Shown here piece by piece: positions 1-7,540 of a stretch of 64,000 nt of DNA; positions within the stretch are counted from its first letter, which is position 1, and each line of letters opens with the position of its first letter. Below the pieces are notes generated by a model. It was not told where the DNA came from, did no database searches, and saw only the letters and a list, made by a program, of their open reading frames with translations. Source of the stretch: Parvibaculum sp. (GTDB lineage Bacteria; Pseudomonadota; Alphaproteobacteria; Parvibaculales; Parvibaculaceae); contig NZ_JAHBYN010000001.1 in assembly GCF_019635935.1 (NCBI RefSeq), forward strand, positions 1,364,001 to 1,428,000. The letters run 5' to 3'. A program made the position numbers and the translations under genes.

Positions 1-273
1 GAGCCCCGCCCAAGTGCCGTCGCCGAGCGAGTCGCCCATGACGACGACATTGTAACGTCTTGATTCCGAAGGTTTTTCGGCGGCGCGCGGCGGCGCCTCG
101 TCTTCGACCAGCGCGGCGCTTTCGACATGCACCGGCGTCAATTGCATCGGCTGCGCGGCAACGGCGGTCCACCAGAACAGCGCCAGCGGCAGCACGAGCG
201 CCATCAGCAGCGCGAGACGCGACCGTTGATTTTCCTGCACTTTTGCTTGTGTTTTCGCGACGCCCCGATGCAT
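1..273 (-). CDS. Exported SGNH/GDSL hydrolase, N-terminal part (DUF459-like)
   Basis: The gene runs off the left edge of the window, so only its first 91 codons are visible. An ATG at 273 opens a basic N-terminus, a hydrophobic stretch (MALVLPLALFWWTAVAA, from about residue 24) and an Ala-X-Ala-type cleavage site, so the product is exported or membrane anchored. A short acidic linker follows. The last visible residues read VVVMGDSLGDGTWAGL, which is block I of SGNH hydrolases with Ser of GDSL as the expected nucleophile. The GDSLgdGlWaGL form is typical of the DUF459 group of periplasmic SGNH proteins, often linked to cell-wall polysaccharide modification. The catalytic Asp-His block lies outside the window, so the family is fairly sure and the substrate unknown. 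Confidence 0.6.
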   Translation of the reverse strand, partial: MHRGVAKTQAKVQENQRSRLALLMALVLPLALFWWTAVAAQPMQLTPVHVESAALVEDEAPPRAAEKPSESRRYNVVVMGDSLGDGTWAGL

Positions 274-611
274 CGAATACCCCGAATACTCCCAAATACG
301 TCCCGCAACGGGACGTTTTCAGCCGCTGAATGGCCGCAACCCGCCCCTTGTCCTGCAGAGCCCGTGCCCCGACCCGCGCCTCAAAACGAGACAAAGTCTA
401 GTCGGCACATAAAGGATTGCCTAGACAGGGCCATGATACGCCCACTGGATTGGCCGGGGATAAGTGCGGCGACCGCTCAGGAAAACGGGCCTTCTGTCAT
501 CGATCTGTCAAAAAACTGTCACGAACACGCTCGCGCCACCTGTGCGCGGCAAAAGACCCCGGGGATAAATCGCGGGGAAAAATAATCTATCCCCGCTTTC
601 GGGAGCGACGC
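274..611. other. Intergenic region, no gene seen
   Basis: About 340 bases between the diverging end of the SGNH gene and the 3' end of the VWA gene. Short frames here have atypical composition and no recognisable domain. The region must hold the SGNH gene promoter on the minus strand. I could not fix its -35/-10. An inverted repeat near the right end (572-596) is listed separately. Confidence 0.4.
572..596. terminator. Inverted repeat downstream of VWA gene, possible terminator
   Basis: GCGGGGA (572-578) pairs with TCCCCGC (590-596) around an 11-base A/T-rich loop. It lies 16 bases past the stop of the minus-strand VWA gene. There is no clear T run after the stem in the minus direction, so termination is only a suggestion. 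Confidence 0.25.
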
Positions 612-2051
612 TCAAACAGCGCTCCGCAAAAGCTCCGAGACGACGCGCTCAAGGTCCTTCAGCGAGGCGCAGGTGACGGCCTTGTCGCAATAGGGCTGGA
701 GCTTTCGCATCTCGCTGTCGCCCGAATTCCACATCGTGCGCGGTTCCGGGTTGAGCCAGACGACGCGGCGTGCCCGCGCATGGATCTTTTTTAATATGTC
801 GCCACGCGGATCGCCATAATTCGAGCGCGCATCGCCGAGAATGAGAACCGTGGTACGATGATCGATGTCGTCGAGCGCGATTTCCTCGAAATCCATGAAG
901 GACTGGCCGTAGTCGGTCGAGCCGCCGCCATGCTCGCGCAAGACCTCGACCAGCGCCTCTTCGAGTTTCTCGCGCTCGAAGAGCGATGTCGTTTCGCCGA
1001 GCCGGCCGGAAAAGGCAAAGCTGCGGACACCCGGCAGCACTTCCTGCAACGAGTAAAGGAACATCAGCAGGAAACGCGCGACCTGCGCCACCGACCCGGA
1101 AACGTCGCAAACCGCCATCACCTTGGGGCGGTCGATTTTCGTCCGCTTCCAGACGGTGTGAAACATCAGCCCGTCAAATTCGATATTGGCGCGGATGGTG
1201 CGGCGCACGTCGAGCACGCCGCGTCGCGACACTTTCTTGCGGCGCGAATGCAGCGCGATCAGGCGCTTGGCCATCTTGCGCACCAGTTCGCGCATGATCC
1301 GCATGTCGGAACGGTCGATATTGGAAAGCCGTACCTGCGCCAGAACTTCCTCGCGCAACTGGCGGCCCGAATTGGCGGTGAAGATTTCGAGCTGCTTCTC
1401 GACATAGTCGCGCACCTGGCCGCGCAAGCCCTCGCGCGCTTCCGCAAGCCGCTCGGCGCCCGCCACATTGCCGTCGCGCTCGCGCCGTTCGATTTCCTCG
1501 TTGAGCCCGTCGAGCCCCATCAACTCCATGATGCGGCGCGTGAACATGCCGCGCTGCGTGAAGAGACGGATGCGGTTGAGCTGCGCCTGACGCGCGCCCT
1601 CGGCCAGCGCCATCTGAAGCTCGGCCTGGTCGCCGCGTTCGAGCAGCGCGGCGAGATCGGCGGCAGGCGAAGGTTCGCCACCCTCCCCCGGCTCGCCGCC
1701 CATGCCGCCCGACCCCGGCGCCGACGGACTGCCCGATTGCTGCGGCGACCCGTCCTCGCCCTCGCCGCCTTCGGCTTCCGCTGTTTCGGCGGCATCCGCG
1801 CGGTCGTCATTGGCGGCGGGCGGACGGCTCTTGAACTGGTCGAAAGCAAAGAAGGCGTCGAAGGTTTCTTCGAAGGCGGCTTTCTCGTCTTCGCTTTTCG
1901 CCAGCACTTGCGCCAGCGCATCGCGGAGCGTCATGCGGTCGTCGAGCCCGACCAGCCCGACGACGCGGCCGGCATCGATCGATTCCGAGGTCGAAACGCG
2001 GACATCGGCCGAACGCAACGCGCGGATGAAATCGCCAAGGACTTCGGTCAT
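612..2051 (-). CDS. VWA domain protein, CoxE-like
   Basis: A 479-residue cytoplasmic protein with no signal peptide. The N-terminal region is helical, residues 80-130 are a low-complexity Gly/Glu/Ser/Pro linker, and the C-terminal half is a von Willebrand factor A fold. The MIDAS metal site begins DVSGS (316-320), followed by the GGGSTDYG and ILGDARSN blocks. It belongs to the CoxE-like VWA proteins that pair with MoxR AAA+ ATPases to remodel or insert metals into partner complexes. The start ATG lies 6 bases after the stop of the upstream MoxR gene, and the GAGGT ribosome site overlaps that stop, so the two are translationally coupled. No CO dehydrogenase or other obvious client is in the window, so the target is unknown. 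Confidence 0.85.
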   Translation of the reverse strand: MTEVLGDFIRALRSADVRVSTSESIDAGRVVGLVGLDDRMTLRDALAQVLAKSEDEKAAFEETFDAFFAFDQFKSRPPAANDDRADAAETAEAEGGEGEDGSPQQSGSPSAPGSGGMGGEPGEGGEPSPAADLAALLERGDQAELQMALAEGARQAQLNRIRLFTQRGMFTRRIMELMGLDGLNEEIERRERDGNVAGAERLAEAREGLRGQVRDYVEKQLEIFTANSGRQLREEVLAQVRLSNIDRSDMRIMRELVRKMAKRLIALHSRRKKVSRRGVLDVRRTIRANIEFDGLMFHTVWKRTKIDRPKVMAVCDVSGSVAQVARFLLMFLYSLQEVLPGVRSFAFSGRLGETTSLFEREKLEEALVEVLREHGGGSTDYGQSFMDFEEIALDDIDHRTTVLILGDARSNYGDPRGDILKKIHARARRVVWLNPEPRTMWNSGDSEMRKLQPYCDKAVTCASLKDLERVVSELLRSAV

Positions 2052-2057
2052 GGGCGC

Positions 2058-2999
2058 TTACCTCGCCTGCACCGCTTTCGTCACCAGCGCATTGATCTCG
2101 CCGTCGACATTGTCGATGTCGTCCTGGAATTTCAGCAGCACATTGAGCGTGTTGCGGACGAGATCTGCGTCGAGCTCGCGGGCGTGCAGCAGCACAAGCG
2201 TGCGCGCCCAGTCGATGGTTTCGCTGACGGCGGGGAGTTTCTTGAGGTCGAGCGTGCGAAGGCCCTGCACGAAGGCGACAAGCTGGCGGCGCAGCTCCTC
2301 TTCCACTTCCGGCACGCGCGAGCGGATGATGCGCTGTTCGAGATCGGTGTCGGGAAAGGGGATATAGAGATGCAGGCAACGGCGCTTCAGCGCGTCGCCG
2401 ATTTCGCGCGTGTTGTTGGAGGTGAGGAACACGATCGGCGTCGTGCGCGCCTTGATCGTGCCGAGCTCGGGCACCGAAATCTGATAGTCCGACAGAAGCT
2501 CGAGCAGGAAGGCTTCGAACTCGTCGTCCGACTTGTCGATCTCGTCGATCAACAGCACCGCGCCGCCCGGCTGCCACAGCGCCTTCAGGAGCGGGCGCGG
2601 CTCAAGAAATTCCTCGGAGAAAAACGTGTCGTCGAAATCATGCAGCCGCGTCATGGACTCTTTCAGACCCTTGGCGCCGGCCATCAGGTCGCCGAGCTTT
2701 TCCTTCAGCACCTGCGTGTAGAGAAGTTGCTTGCCGTATTTCCACTCGTAAAGCGCCTTGGCCTCGTCGAGCCCCTCGTAGCATTGGAGCCGGATCAGCG
2801 GCTTGCCGAGAAGTTCGGCGGTCGCCTTGGCAAGCTCGGTCTTGCCGACGCCGGGCGGACCTTCGACCAGCAGCGGCTTTTGCAGCCGCTCGGCAAGAAA
2901 AATCGAGGTGGCGATATGGGCGTTGCAGATATAGCCGCGCGTCTCGAAGCCCTTGCGGACCGCTTCGATCTCGGCGGGTGCGTTTCTCTCGTTGCTCAA
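2058..2999 (-). CDS. MoxR-family AAA+ ATPase
   Basis: A 313-residue AAA+ ATPase of the MoxR group. Walker A is GPPGVGKT (residues 47-54), Walker B is VLLIDEIDKSDDEFEAF with the MoxR-typical insertion, and the sensor region reads FLTSNNTREIGDALKRRC. These proteins act as chaperone ATPases with a VWA partner, here encoded immediately downstream. The start is uncertain. The coding frame opens at least to 3101, but family N-termini (SNERNAPAEIEAVRKGF) fit a TTG at 2999, and the extra upstream residues look non-coding. No strong Shine-Dalgarno is seen before either candidate. A CoxD-like role is inferred from the pairing. Confidence 0.85.
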   Translation of the reverse strand: MSNERNAPAEIEAVRKGFETRGYICNAHIATSIFLAERLQKPLLVEGPPGVGKTELAKATAELLGKPLIRLQCYEGLDEAKALYEWKYGKQLLYTQVLKEKLGDLMAGAKGLKESMTRLHDFDDTFFSEEFLEPRPLLKALWQPGGAVLLIDEIDKSDDEFEAFLLELLSDYQISVPELGTIKARTTPIVFLTSNNTREIGDALKRRCLHLYIPFPDTDLEQRIIRSRVPEVEEELRRQLVAFVQGLRTLDLKKLPAVSETIDWARTLVLLHARELDADLVRNTLNVLLKFQDDIDNVDGEINALVTKAVQAR

Positions 3000-3142
3000 G
3001 CGATCATCGAGGGACGGAAAACCGCCCCTTCCCTGCGTTAACCTGTTGCGATTGCTGCGAGCGTAGCACAGGGGAGAAAGAGACGGACAACGCCAAAACA
3101 AACGGCGCCCTGAACAAGGTTGAACGGCCAGAGCCGCGCGGC

Positions 3143-3811
3143 TCAGCGCTTGTCTTCGGCCGCTGCCGGCCGGTCGGCCGGTTCCAGACTGAGCAATATC
3201 TTCAGAACCAGGCCGATCGATCCGACCGACCCCGATGGGCCTGCCGCCCGCGCCAGCGCCATGCCTTCGACGATTGCGATCAGCGTGCCGCTATATTGTT
3301 CGATCGGCATCGGCGCGGCCTTGCCTTGCAGACGGAAGATTTCGCCGATGACGGCCGCCAATGTGCGGCGGTGACGCTCGATGACCTTTTCGAAAGCGAC
3401 CGCGAATCCGGGGTTTCGCCGCGATTCAAGCTGCAACTCCATACCGAGCATGGGTAGGTCGCGCCTGCCGTCCGGGCCGGCGTCGTCGAAGCGGCCAAGA
3501 AATCCTTCGAGAATTTCGGCGATCCGGTCGGGCGCCCCGCGAACCGCTTCGAGAATGTTTTCGAGGTCGGCGACCTGCAGCGCCAATGTCCCGGTCAGCA
3601 ATTCGAGAAAGAGCTCCTCCTTGCTGGAAAAATGCGCATAGACCGCTCCCTTGGTGAAACCGGCCTCCGCGGCGATCCGGTCGAGCGAGGCTCCCGGATA
3701 GCCGCCTTCCGAGAAAACTTTCTGCGCCGCCGCGAGCAGGGCCGCGCGTGTGCGGACCTTGCTCTCGGGCCGGGTCAACCGCTGCCGTCGTTTCACCTGC
3801 GTGTCGTTCAT
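3143..3811 (-). CDS. TetR/AcrR-family transcriptional repressor
   Basis: A 222-residue regulator. The N-terminal TetR helix-turn-helix covers about residues 22-68 (ALLAAAQKVFSEGGY, then GFTKGAVYAHFSSKEELF). The C-terminal ligand domain is variable, as usual, and its ligand is unknown. An in-frame ATG at 3841 would put the start inside the palindromic operator at 3837-3874, so the ATG at 3811 is preferred. The operator then lies 26 bases upstream, which suggests autorepression. The divergent exported protein at 3963 shares this region and is the most likely controlled gene. Confidence 0.85.
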   Translation of the reverse strand: MNDTQVKRRQRLTRPESKVRTRAALLAAAQKVFSEGGYPGASLDRIAAEAGFTKGAVYAHFSSKEELFLELLTGTLALQVADLENILEAVRGAPDRIAEILEGFLGRFDDAGPDGRRDLPMLGMELQLESRRNPGFAVAFEKVIERHRRTLAAVIGEIFRLQGKAAPMPIEQYSGTLIAIVEGMALARAAGPSGSVGSIGLVLKILLSLEPADRPAAAEDKR

Positions 3812-3836
3812 ATCGGCCCGCCAATCGAAGGGTATT

Positions 3837-3874
3837 GACATACCAGTTGGTATTTAGATACTAAATGGTATGTC
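3837..3874. promoter_or_regulatory. Palindromic operator between tetR and divergent gene
   Basis: A long near-perfect palindrome: GACATACCA (3837-3845) is the exact reverse complement of TGGTATGTC (3866-3874). The inside is also quasi-symmetric (GTTGGTATTTAG facing ATACTAAA). The A+T-rich core stands out from the G+C-rich surroundings. It lies between the TetR gene and the divergent exported protein, as expected for a TetR operator overlapping both promoters. The binding protein is inferred from position. Confidence 0.7.
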
Positions 3875-3962
3875 AACGAAGGCGCCTTTTCAACCGCCTT
3901 GGAAAATGCGGGGCAAAAAGCCCGGACGCCATGCTGCACATCATTCGTCGAAAGGACACCCC

Positions 3963-4739
3963 ATGAGCATCCTTCAATCCGCAATCGCCAGGCACATTGC
4001 CGCTGCAGGGCTCTGCGCCGGCCTCGCGATGACGGGAGCGCCCGCGCAGGCGGACGCGTTGAAGATGGGCGCACTGCCCGGTCACTCGCTGGCCGCCAAC
4101 AACACGCGCGATACGCCATGGTGCGAACTCGGCCCGGCAATCGGCACGCCGCCCGACGTTGTGGTGCATGTTTTCAATTCGACCAACTCCCCCATCCCCT
4201 GCACCACGGAAGTGAGCGACAAATTCGACCTGAAGGCGCTGGCGGAAAAATACGGGGTGCCCGCCCTGATGCTGAATCCGGCACGCTTCTGGATTGCCGA
4301 CAAGGTGATGTTCTACAAGGCCGGCGACGTGATGGATGCCGATGGCGTCAAGCTGACCTGGGCGGCCGAAATGACCGCCGCCGCCGCCGCGAACATCACG
4401 CGCGCCAAGCCATATGAGTATGTCGAGATCACGCGCGACACGCTTTGGTACTTCGAGAAGGACCGGCCCGTCTTCCTGATGCGCCAGCCCGACGGCAAGG
4501 TGTGGGTGATGCAGGTCTACAGCCACAACACCGACAAGACGCTTTCGTCCGCCAATATGGCGCAGCTCGGCGACCGGTTGAATCTTCCCGAGGGCTGGAC
4601 CTATGACGTGAAGGTGCTGTCCGAGCCGCTGCTGATCGAACCGGCGCGCGCCGAAGGCGTTGCCCATATCATCCGCGACGAGTTCGAAAACACCTATCAG
4701 GGCTGCGGCTTCGACGCCTCTTGCAGCTATATTCCGTGA
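3963..4739 (+). CDS. Exported protein of unknown function
   Basis: A 258-residue protein. The start at 3963 is preceded by AAAGGA and opens a signal peptide (AAAGLCAGLAMTGAPAQADA, cleavage near residue 25). An upstream in-frame ATG at 3870 lies inside the operator and is rejected. The mature protein has Cys residues at the start (PWCELGP), middle (PIPCTTE) and end (GCGFDASC), suggesting disulfides in the periplasm. It also carries a soluble beta-rich region with DTLWYFEKDRPVFLMRQPDGKVWVMQ in two blocks. I recognise no enzymatic motif. Its divergence from a TetR gene across a strong operator suggests inducible expression. The product is a hypothetical periplasmic protein. Confidence 0.75.
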   Translation: MSILQSAIARHIAAAGLCAGLAMTGAPAQADALKMGALPGHSLAANNTRDTPWCELGPAIGTPPDVVVHVFNSTNSPIPCTTEVSDKFDLKALAEKYGVPALMLNPARFWIADKVMFYKAGDVMDADGVKLTWAAEMTAAAAANITRAKPYEYVEITRDTLWYFEKDRPVFLMRQPDGKVWVMQVYSHNTDKTLSSANMAQLGDRLNLPEGWTYDVKVLSEPLLIEPARAEGVAHIIRDEFENTYQGCGFDASCSYIP

Positions 4740-4758
4740 GCCGGTTCCGGCTTGCGGA

Positions 4759-6333
4759 TCACCCAAAGGCGGCGCGGATGACCTTGCCGACGACGGCGGC
4801 CTGATCCGCGGCGCCGAGCTTCGACTTGATGCGCGAGAAATGCGTACGGACGGTCGCCATCGAAAGTCCCTCCGAGCGCGCAAAGGCGGCAAGGCTTGAG
4901 CCCTCGGCAAAAGACGCCGCAAGCTCCGCCTCGCGCGGCGAGAGGCCATACCAGGCGCGAAGCGCATCGCGGTCGATCCGGCGGCGGCGTCCTTCCTCGA
5001 AGATCCGGACAAGCGCGATCGGCGGCGCGCCGGAGCCGTCGGCCGGCGGCTGGATGCGCTCGCAGCGCAGAAGAAAAACCTCGCCCTTGCCGTTCGCGAC
5101 GCGGCCATAGCGGTCGGCGGGCCCGAAATTGTTCCCGGCGCTGACCAGTCCGAAAGCCTGATCCATCAGGACCGAAAGCGCGTCCTCGCTCTGCGTATCG
5201 GCGCCGGTGAGCCGCCCGTTCTTGTGGGCAAAGACGCCGCCGCTCTCCAGCACCCGGCGCGCCCGGCGATTGGCGAGGATGACATGCCGGCTGGCGCTCA
5301 AGAGCAGCATCGCCTCCGGCGCGTCGGCAAAAAGAAGCGCCAGCCAGTCATGCTCGATCTGCTCCTGCGTGACGAGGGCGCCGAATTCGAGCCGCCGCTC
5401 CATGAAATGCCAGACCCAGTCGGGATCGTGATCGCGCGCCCATTCGAAAAGCTGGTCGAAGCGTTCGTTCATGTGCGGCTGGACGAATTCCGCGAGTTCA
5501 CGCGAATAGGCGTCGCTGAGCTGCTGTTTTTCGGCCGCGCTGCGGGAAGTCGCGCCGGTGCGCCGCCGCACGAACTGGCCGATGCTGGCAAGCGCCGCCG
5601 CGGCCTGCGGCGAGAGCGGCTGGAGGCGCTGCCAGGTGTCGGGAAGTCCCTGCCAGACATGAAGATGCGCCCGCCCGCCGACGCGGCGCAGCCCCTCGAC
5701 AAGCAGCCGCGCATCGTCGAGCAGGATGTCGTCGGCGCCGGCATGGATCAGCGTTTCGGGCAGGCCGGAAAGCTCGCCGAAAACCGGCGAGGCCAGCGGA
5801 TGACGGGGATCGGCGCCCTGCAGATAGTCGATCGTCAGCATGGCCAGCAACTCGACATCGGAGGCGAAGCGGCCGGTGCGGATGTTCTCGACATAGGAAC
5901 CGCCCGACATCGTGAGATCGACCCAGGGCGTGAGCGCGACGAAACCGGCGGGCATCGGCGCACCCTCGTCGCGCAGCGCGATGAGGGCGGCAAGCGCGAT
6001 GCCGGCGCCGGCGGTGTCGCCCATCACGACGAGCTTCGAGGGCGGGACGCCGCGCGCCAGCAGCGCCTTGCAGGTCGCGACCACATCCTCGATGGCGAGC
6101 GGAAAGGGATGTTCGGGCGCCAGCCTGTAATCGACCATCAGCACACGGCCGCGCGCATTGCGGGCCACCTGGTCGGCAATGACGCTGTGCATCGGCCCCC
6201 GGTTCATCGCGAAGGTGCCGCCATAGACATAGAGGACCGTCGGGCCGTCGGCTTCCGCCGCGCCGCACCAGACGGAAGGCCGCGGGAAGCCCGCCGCCTC
6301 GGCAAGTGGAATGGTCTCGACAGTGTTCTCCAT
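4759..6333 (-). CDS. Esterase-like pseudoenzyme fused to LuxR-type regulator
   Basis: A 524-residue fusion. Residues 1-255 have the alpha/beta-hydrolase fold-3 (hormone-sensitive lipase) pattern, with VDYRLAPEHPFP, the nucleophile-elbow position and ADDILLDD all in order. The catalytic residues are lost: the usual HGGG oxyanion box is YGGT (37-40), the GDSAG serine is Thr107 (GDTAG), and the final catalytic His position reads PDTWQ with Asp232. Residues 325-450 look PAS-like (APEAMLLLSASRHVILANR). Residues 460-524 are a LuxR helix-turn-helix (LSPREAELA, TVRTHFSRIKSKLG). The likely role is a one-component regulator that binds rather than hydrolyses a ligand, comparable to the plant GID1 receptors. 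It diverges from the operon starting at 6473, its probable target. The domains are seen; the sensing role is inferred. Confidence 0.8.
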   Translation of the reverse strand: MENTVETIPLAEAAGFPRPSVWCGAAEADGPTVLYVYGGTFAMNRGPMHSVIADQVARNARGRVLMVDYRLAPEHPFPLAIEDVVATCKALLARGVPPSKLVVMGDTAGAGIALAALIALRDEGAPMPAGFVALTPWVDLTMSGGSYVENIRTGRFASDVELLAMLTIDYLQGADPRHPLASPVFGELSGLPETLIHAGADDILLDDARLLVEGLRRVGGRAHLHVWQGLPDTWQRLQPLSPQAAAALASIGQFVRRRTGATSRSAAEKQQLSDAYSRELAEFVQPHMNERFDQLFEWARDHDPDWVWHFMERRLEFGALVTQEQIEHDWLALLFADAPEAMLLLSASRHVILANRRARRVLESGGVFAHKNGRLTGADTQSEDALSVLMDQAFGLVSAGNNFGPADRYGRVANGKGEVFLLRCERIQPPADGSGAPPIALVRIFEEGRRRRIDRDALRAWYGLSPREAELAASFAEGSSLAAFARSEGLSMATVRTHFSRIKSKLGAADQAAVVGKVIRAAFG

Positions 6334-6472
6334 CAGCGCCCCGCCAGCAGGGACCCGTTATCCCCGAGCTCCACCCTATCATCACTTTTGATGAGGACAG
6401 AACAGGCAAACCGGCTCTATCCCTTGTGAAAAGGGGCGGTTTCGCCACCGGCGTCGCAGGGAGGGCAGACCG

Positions 6473-7519
6473 ATGACCAAGCGGATCGAGGGCACGCGGC
6501 GAGCGGGGGTCTGGCGTCGCGCCGCGGCGCTGGCGGCCATTGCGGGTCTGGCGCTGGCAGGCGCCGCGCAGGCAAACGATGTCGACGGCGCGAGCGACCA
6601 CCCGCTGCTCAAGCGCTACGAAGACTCCATCATCATCGGCTATCACACGCGCGCCTACGACGAATTCGACATTGCGACCGGCCCCCACCGGAGTTCCGCC
6701 TCGAAACTCACCGACGCCCAGACCGTCGAAGGCGCGCATACCCGCATTCTCTATGTGGCGCCGGAGGGGCGTTCGACACTTGAGGTGATGCGCAACTACC
6801 GGAAGGAACTGGCCGACGCCGGCTTTGAAACCATCTTCGAATGCGGCGGCGCGGAATGCGGAAACGGTCCCGATGCGCCGCGCGCCGGCTCCTATCTGAT
6901 TACCAGCGCCCTTCTGAAGCGCGTGCCGCTGACCAATATGGGCCAGGTGACCCAATATGCGTTTTCGCAGCCGAACGACGTGCGCGCGCTGACGGCGAAG
7001 CTCGACCGGCCTGAAGGCGCGGTCTATGTCTCGCTCGCCATCGCCATCGAAGGCTTCGACCAGTTCAGGATGACGGCGAAGAAACCGCTGGTGCTGCTCG
7101 ATGTGATCGAGACCGGCGAAATGGAACAGCGCATGGTGCTGGTCGAGGCGGCCGCCATGGCCAAGGCCATTGCCGAGACCGGCCGCATCGCGCTTTACGG
7201 CGTCTATTTCGACACCGACAGCGCGACCATCAAACCGGAATCCGACGCAACGCTCGAAGAGATTGCCAAGCTGCTGAAGGACGACACCGGCCTGAAGCTC
7301 TATGTCGTCGGCCACACCGACAGCAAGGGCGCTTACGACCACAACATGTCGCTCTCGGCGCGCCGCGCCGAAAGCGTCGTCGCGGCGCTGACCGGACAAC
7401 ACGGCATTGCGGCCGCGCGGCTGAAAGCGGCGGGCGTCGGCCTGCTCGCGCCGGTCGCGACCAATGAAAGCGAAGATGGCCGCGCGCTGAACCGGCGCGT
7501 CGAACTGGTGCGGCAATAG
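6473..7519 (+). CDS. Exported DUF4892 / OmpA-domain protein
   Basis: A 348-residue protein with a signal peptide ending near AAQA (residue 34). The region after it (DHPLLKRYEDSIIIGYHTRAYDEFD) matches the start of DUF4892. Residues about 239-346 form an OmpA-like peptidoglycan-binding domain: GVYFDTDSATIKPES, then VVGHTDSKGAYDHN and a C-terminal LNRRVELV. It is probably an envelope protein held against peptidoglycan. GGGAGGG precedes the ATG. It is the first gene of a tight operon (21 bases to the next gene) and diverges from the pseudo-esterase-LuxR gene 140 bases upstream. The domain calls are firm; the cellular role is unknown. Confidence 0.8.
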   Translation: MTKRIEGTRRAGVWRRAAALAAIAGLALAGAAQANDVDGASDHPLLKRYEDSIIIGYHTRAYDEFDIATGPHRSSASKLTDAQTVEGAHTRILYVAPEGRSTLEVMRNYRKELADAGFETIFECGGAECGNGPDAPRAGSYLITSALLKRVPLTNMGQVTQYAFSQPNDVRALTAKLDRPEGAVYVSLAIAIEGFDQFRMTAKKPLVLLDVIETGEMEQRMVLVEAAAMAKAIAETGRIALYGVYFDTDSATIKPESDATLEEIAKLLKDDTGLKLYVVGHTDSKGAYDHNMSLSARRAESVVAALTGQHGIAAARLKAAGVGLLAPVATNESEDGRALNRRVELVRQ

Positions 7520-7540
7520 GCTCACGACCCGGAGGTCGGC

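Noticed and set aside
858..3041. Long open frame (727 codons) on the plus strand
   Set aside because: It lies antisense to the VWA and MoxR genes, which have clear domains and coupling; G+C-rich codons leave the antisense frame open.
3131..3144. GAGCCGCGCGGCTC palindrome at the TetR gene end as a terminator
   Set aside because: There is no loop or T tract; it is common in G+C-rich DNA and overlaps the stop codon.
4739..4752. AGCCGG-TT-CCGGCT palindrome between converging genes as a terminator
   Set aside because: The loop has only two bases and no T run follows; not convincing.
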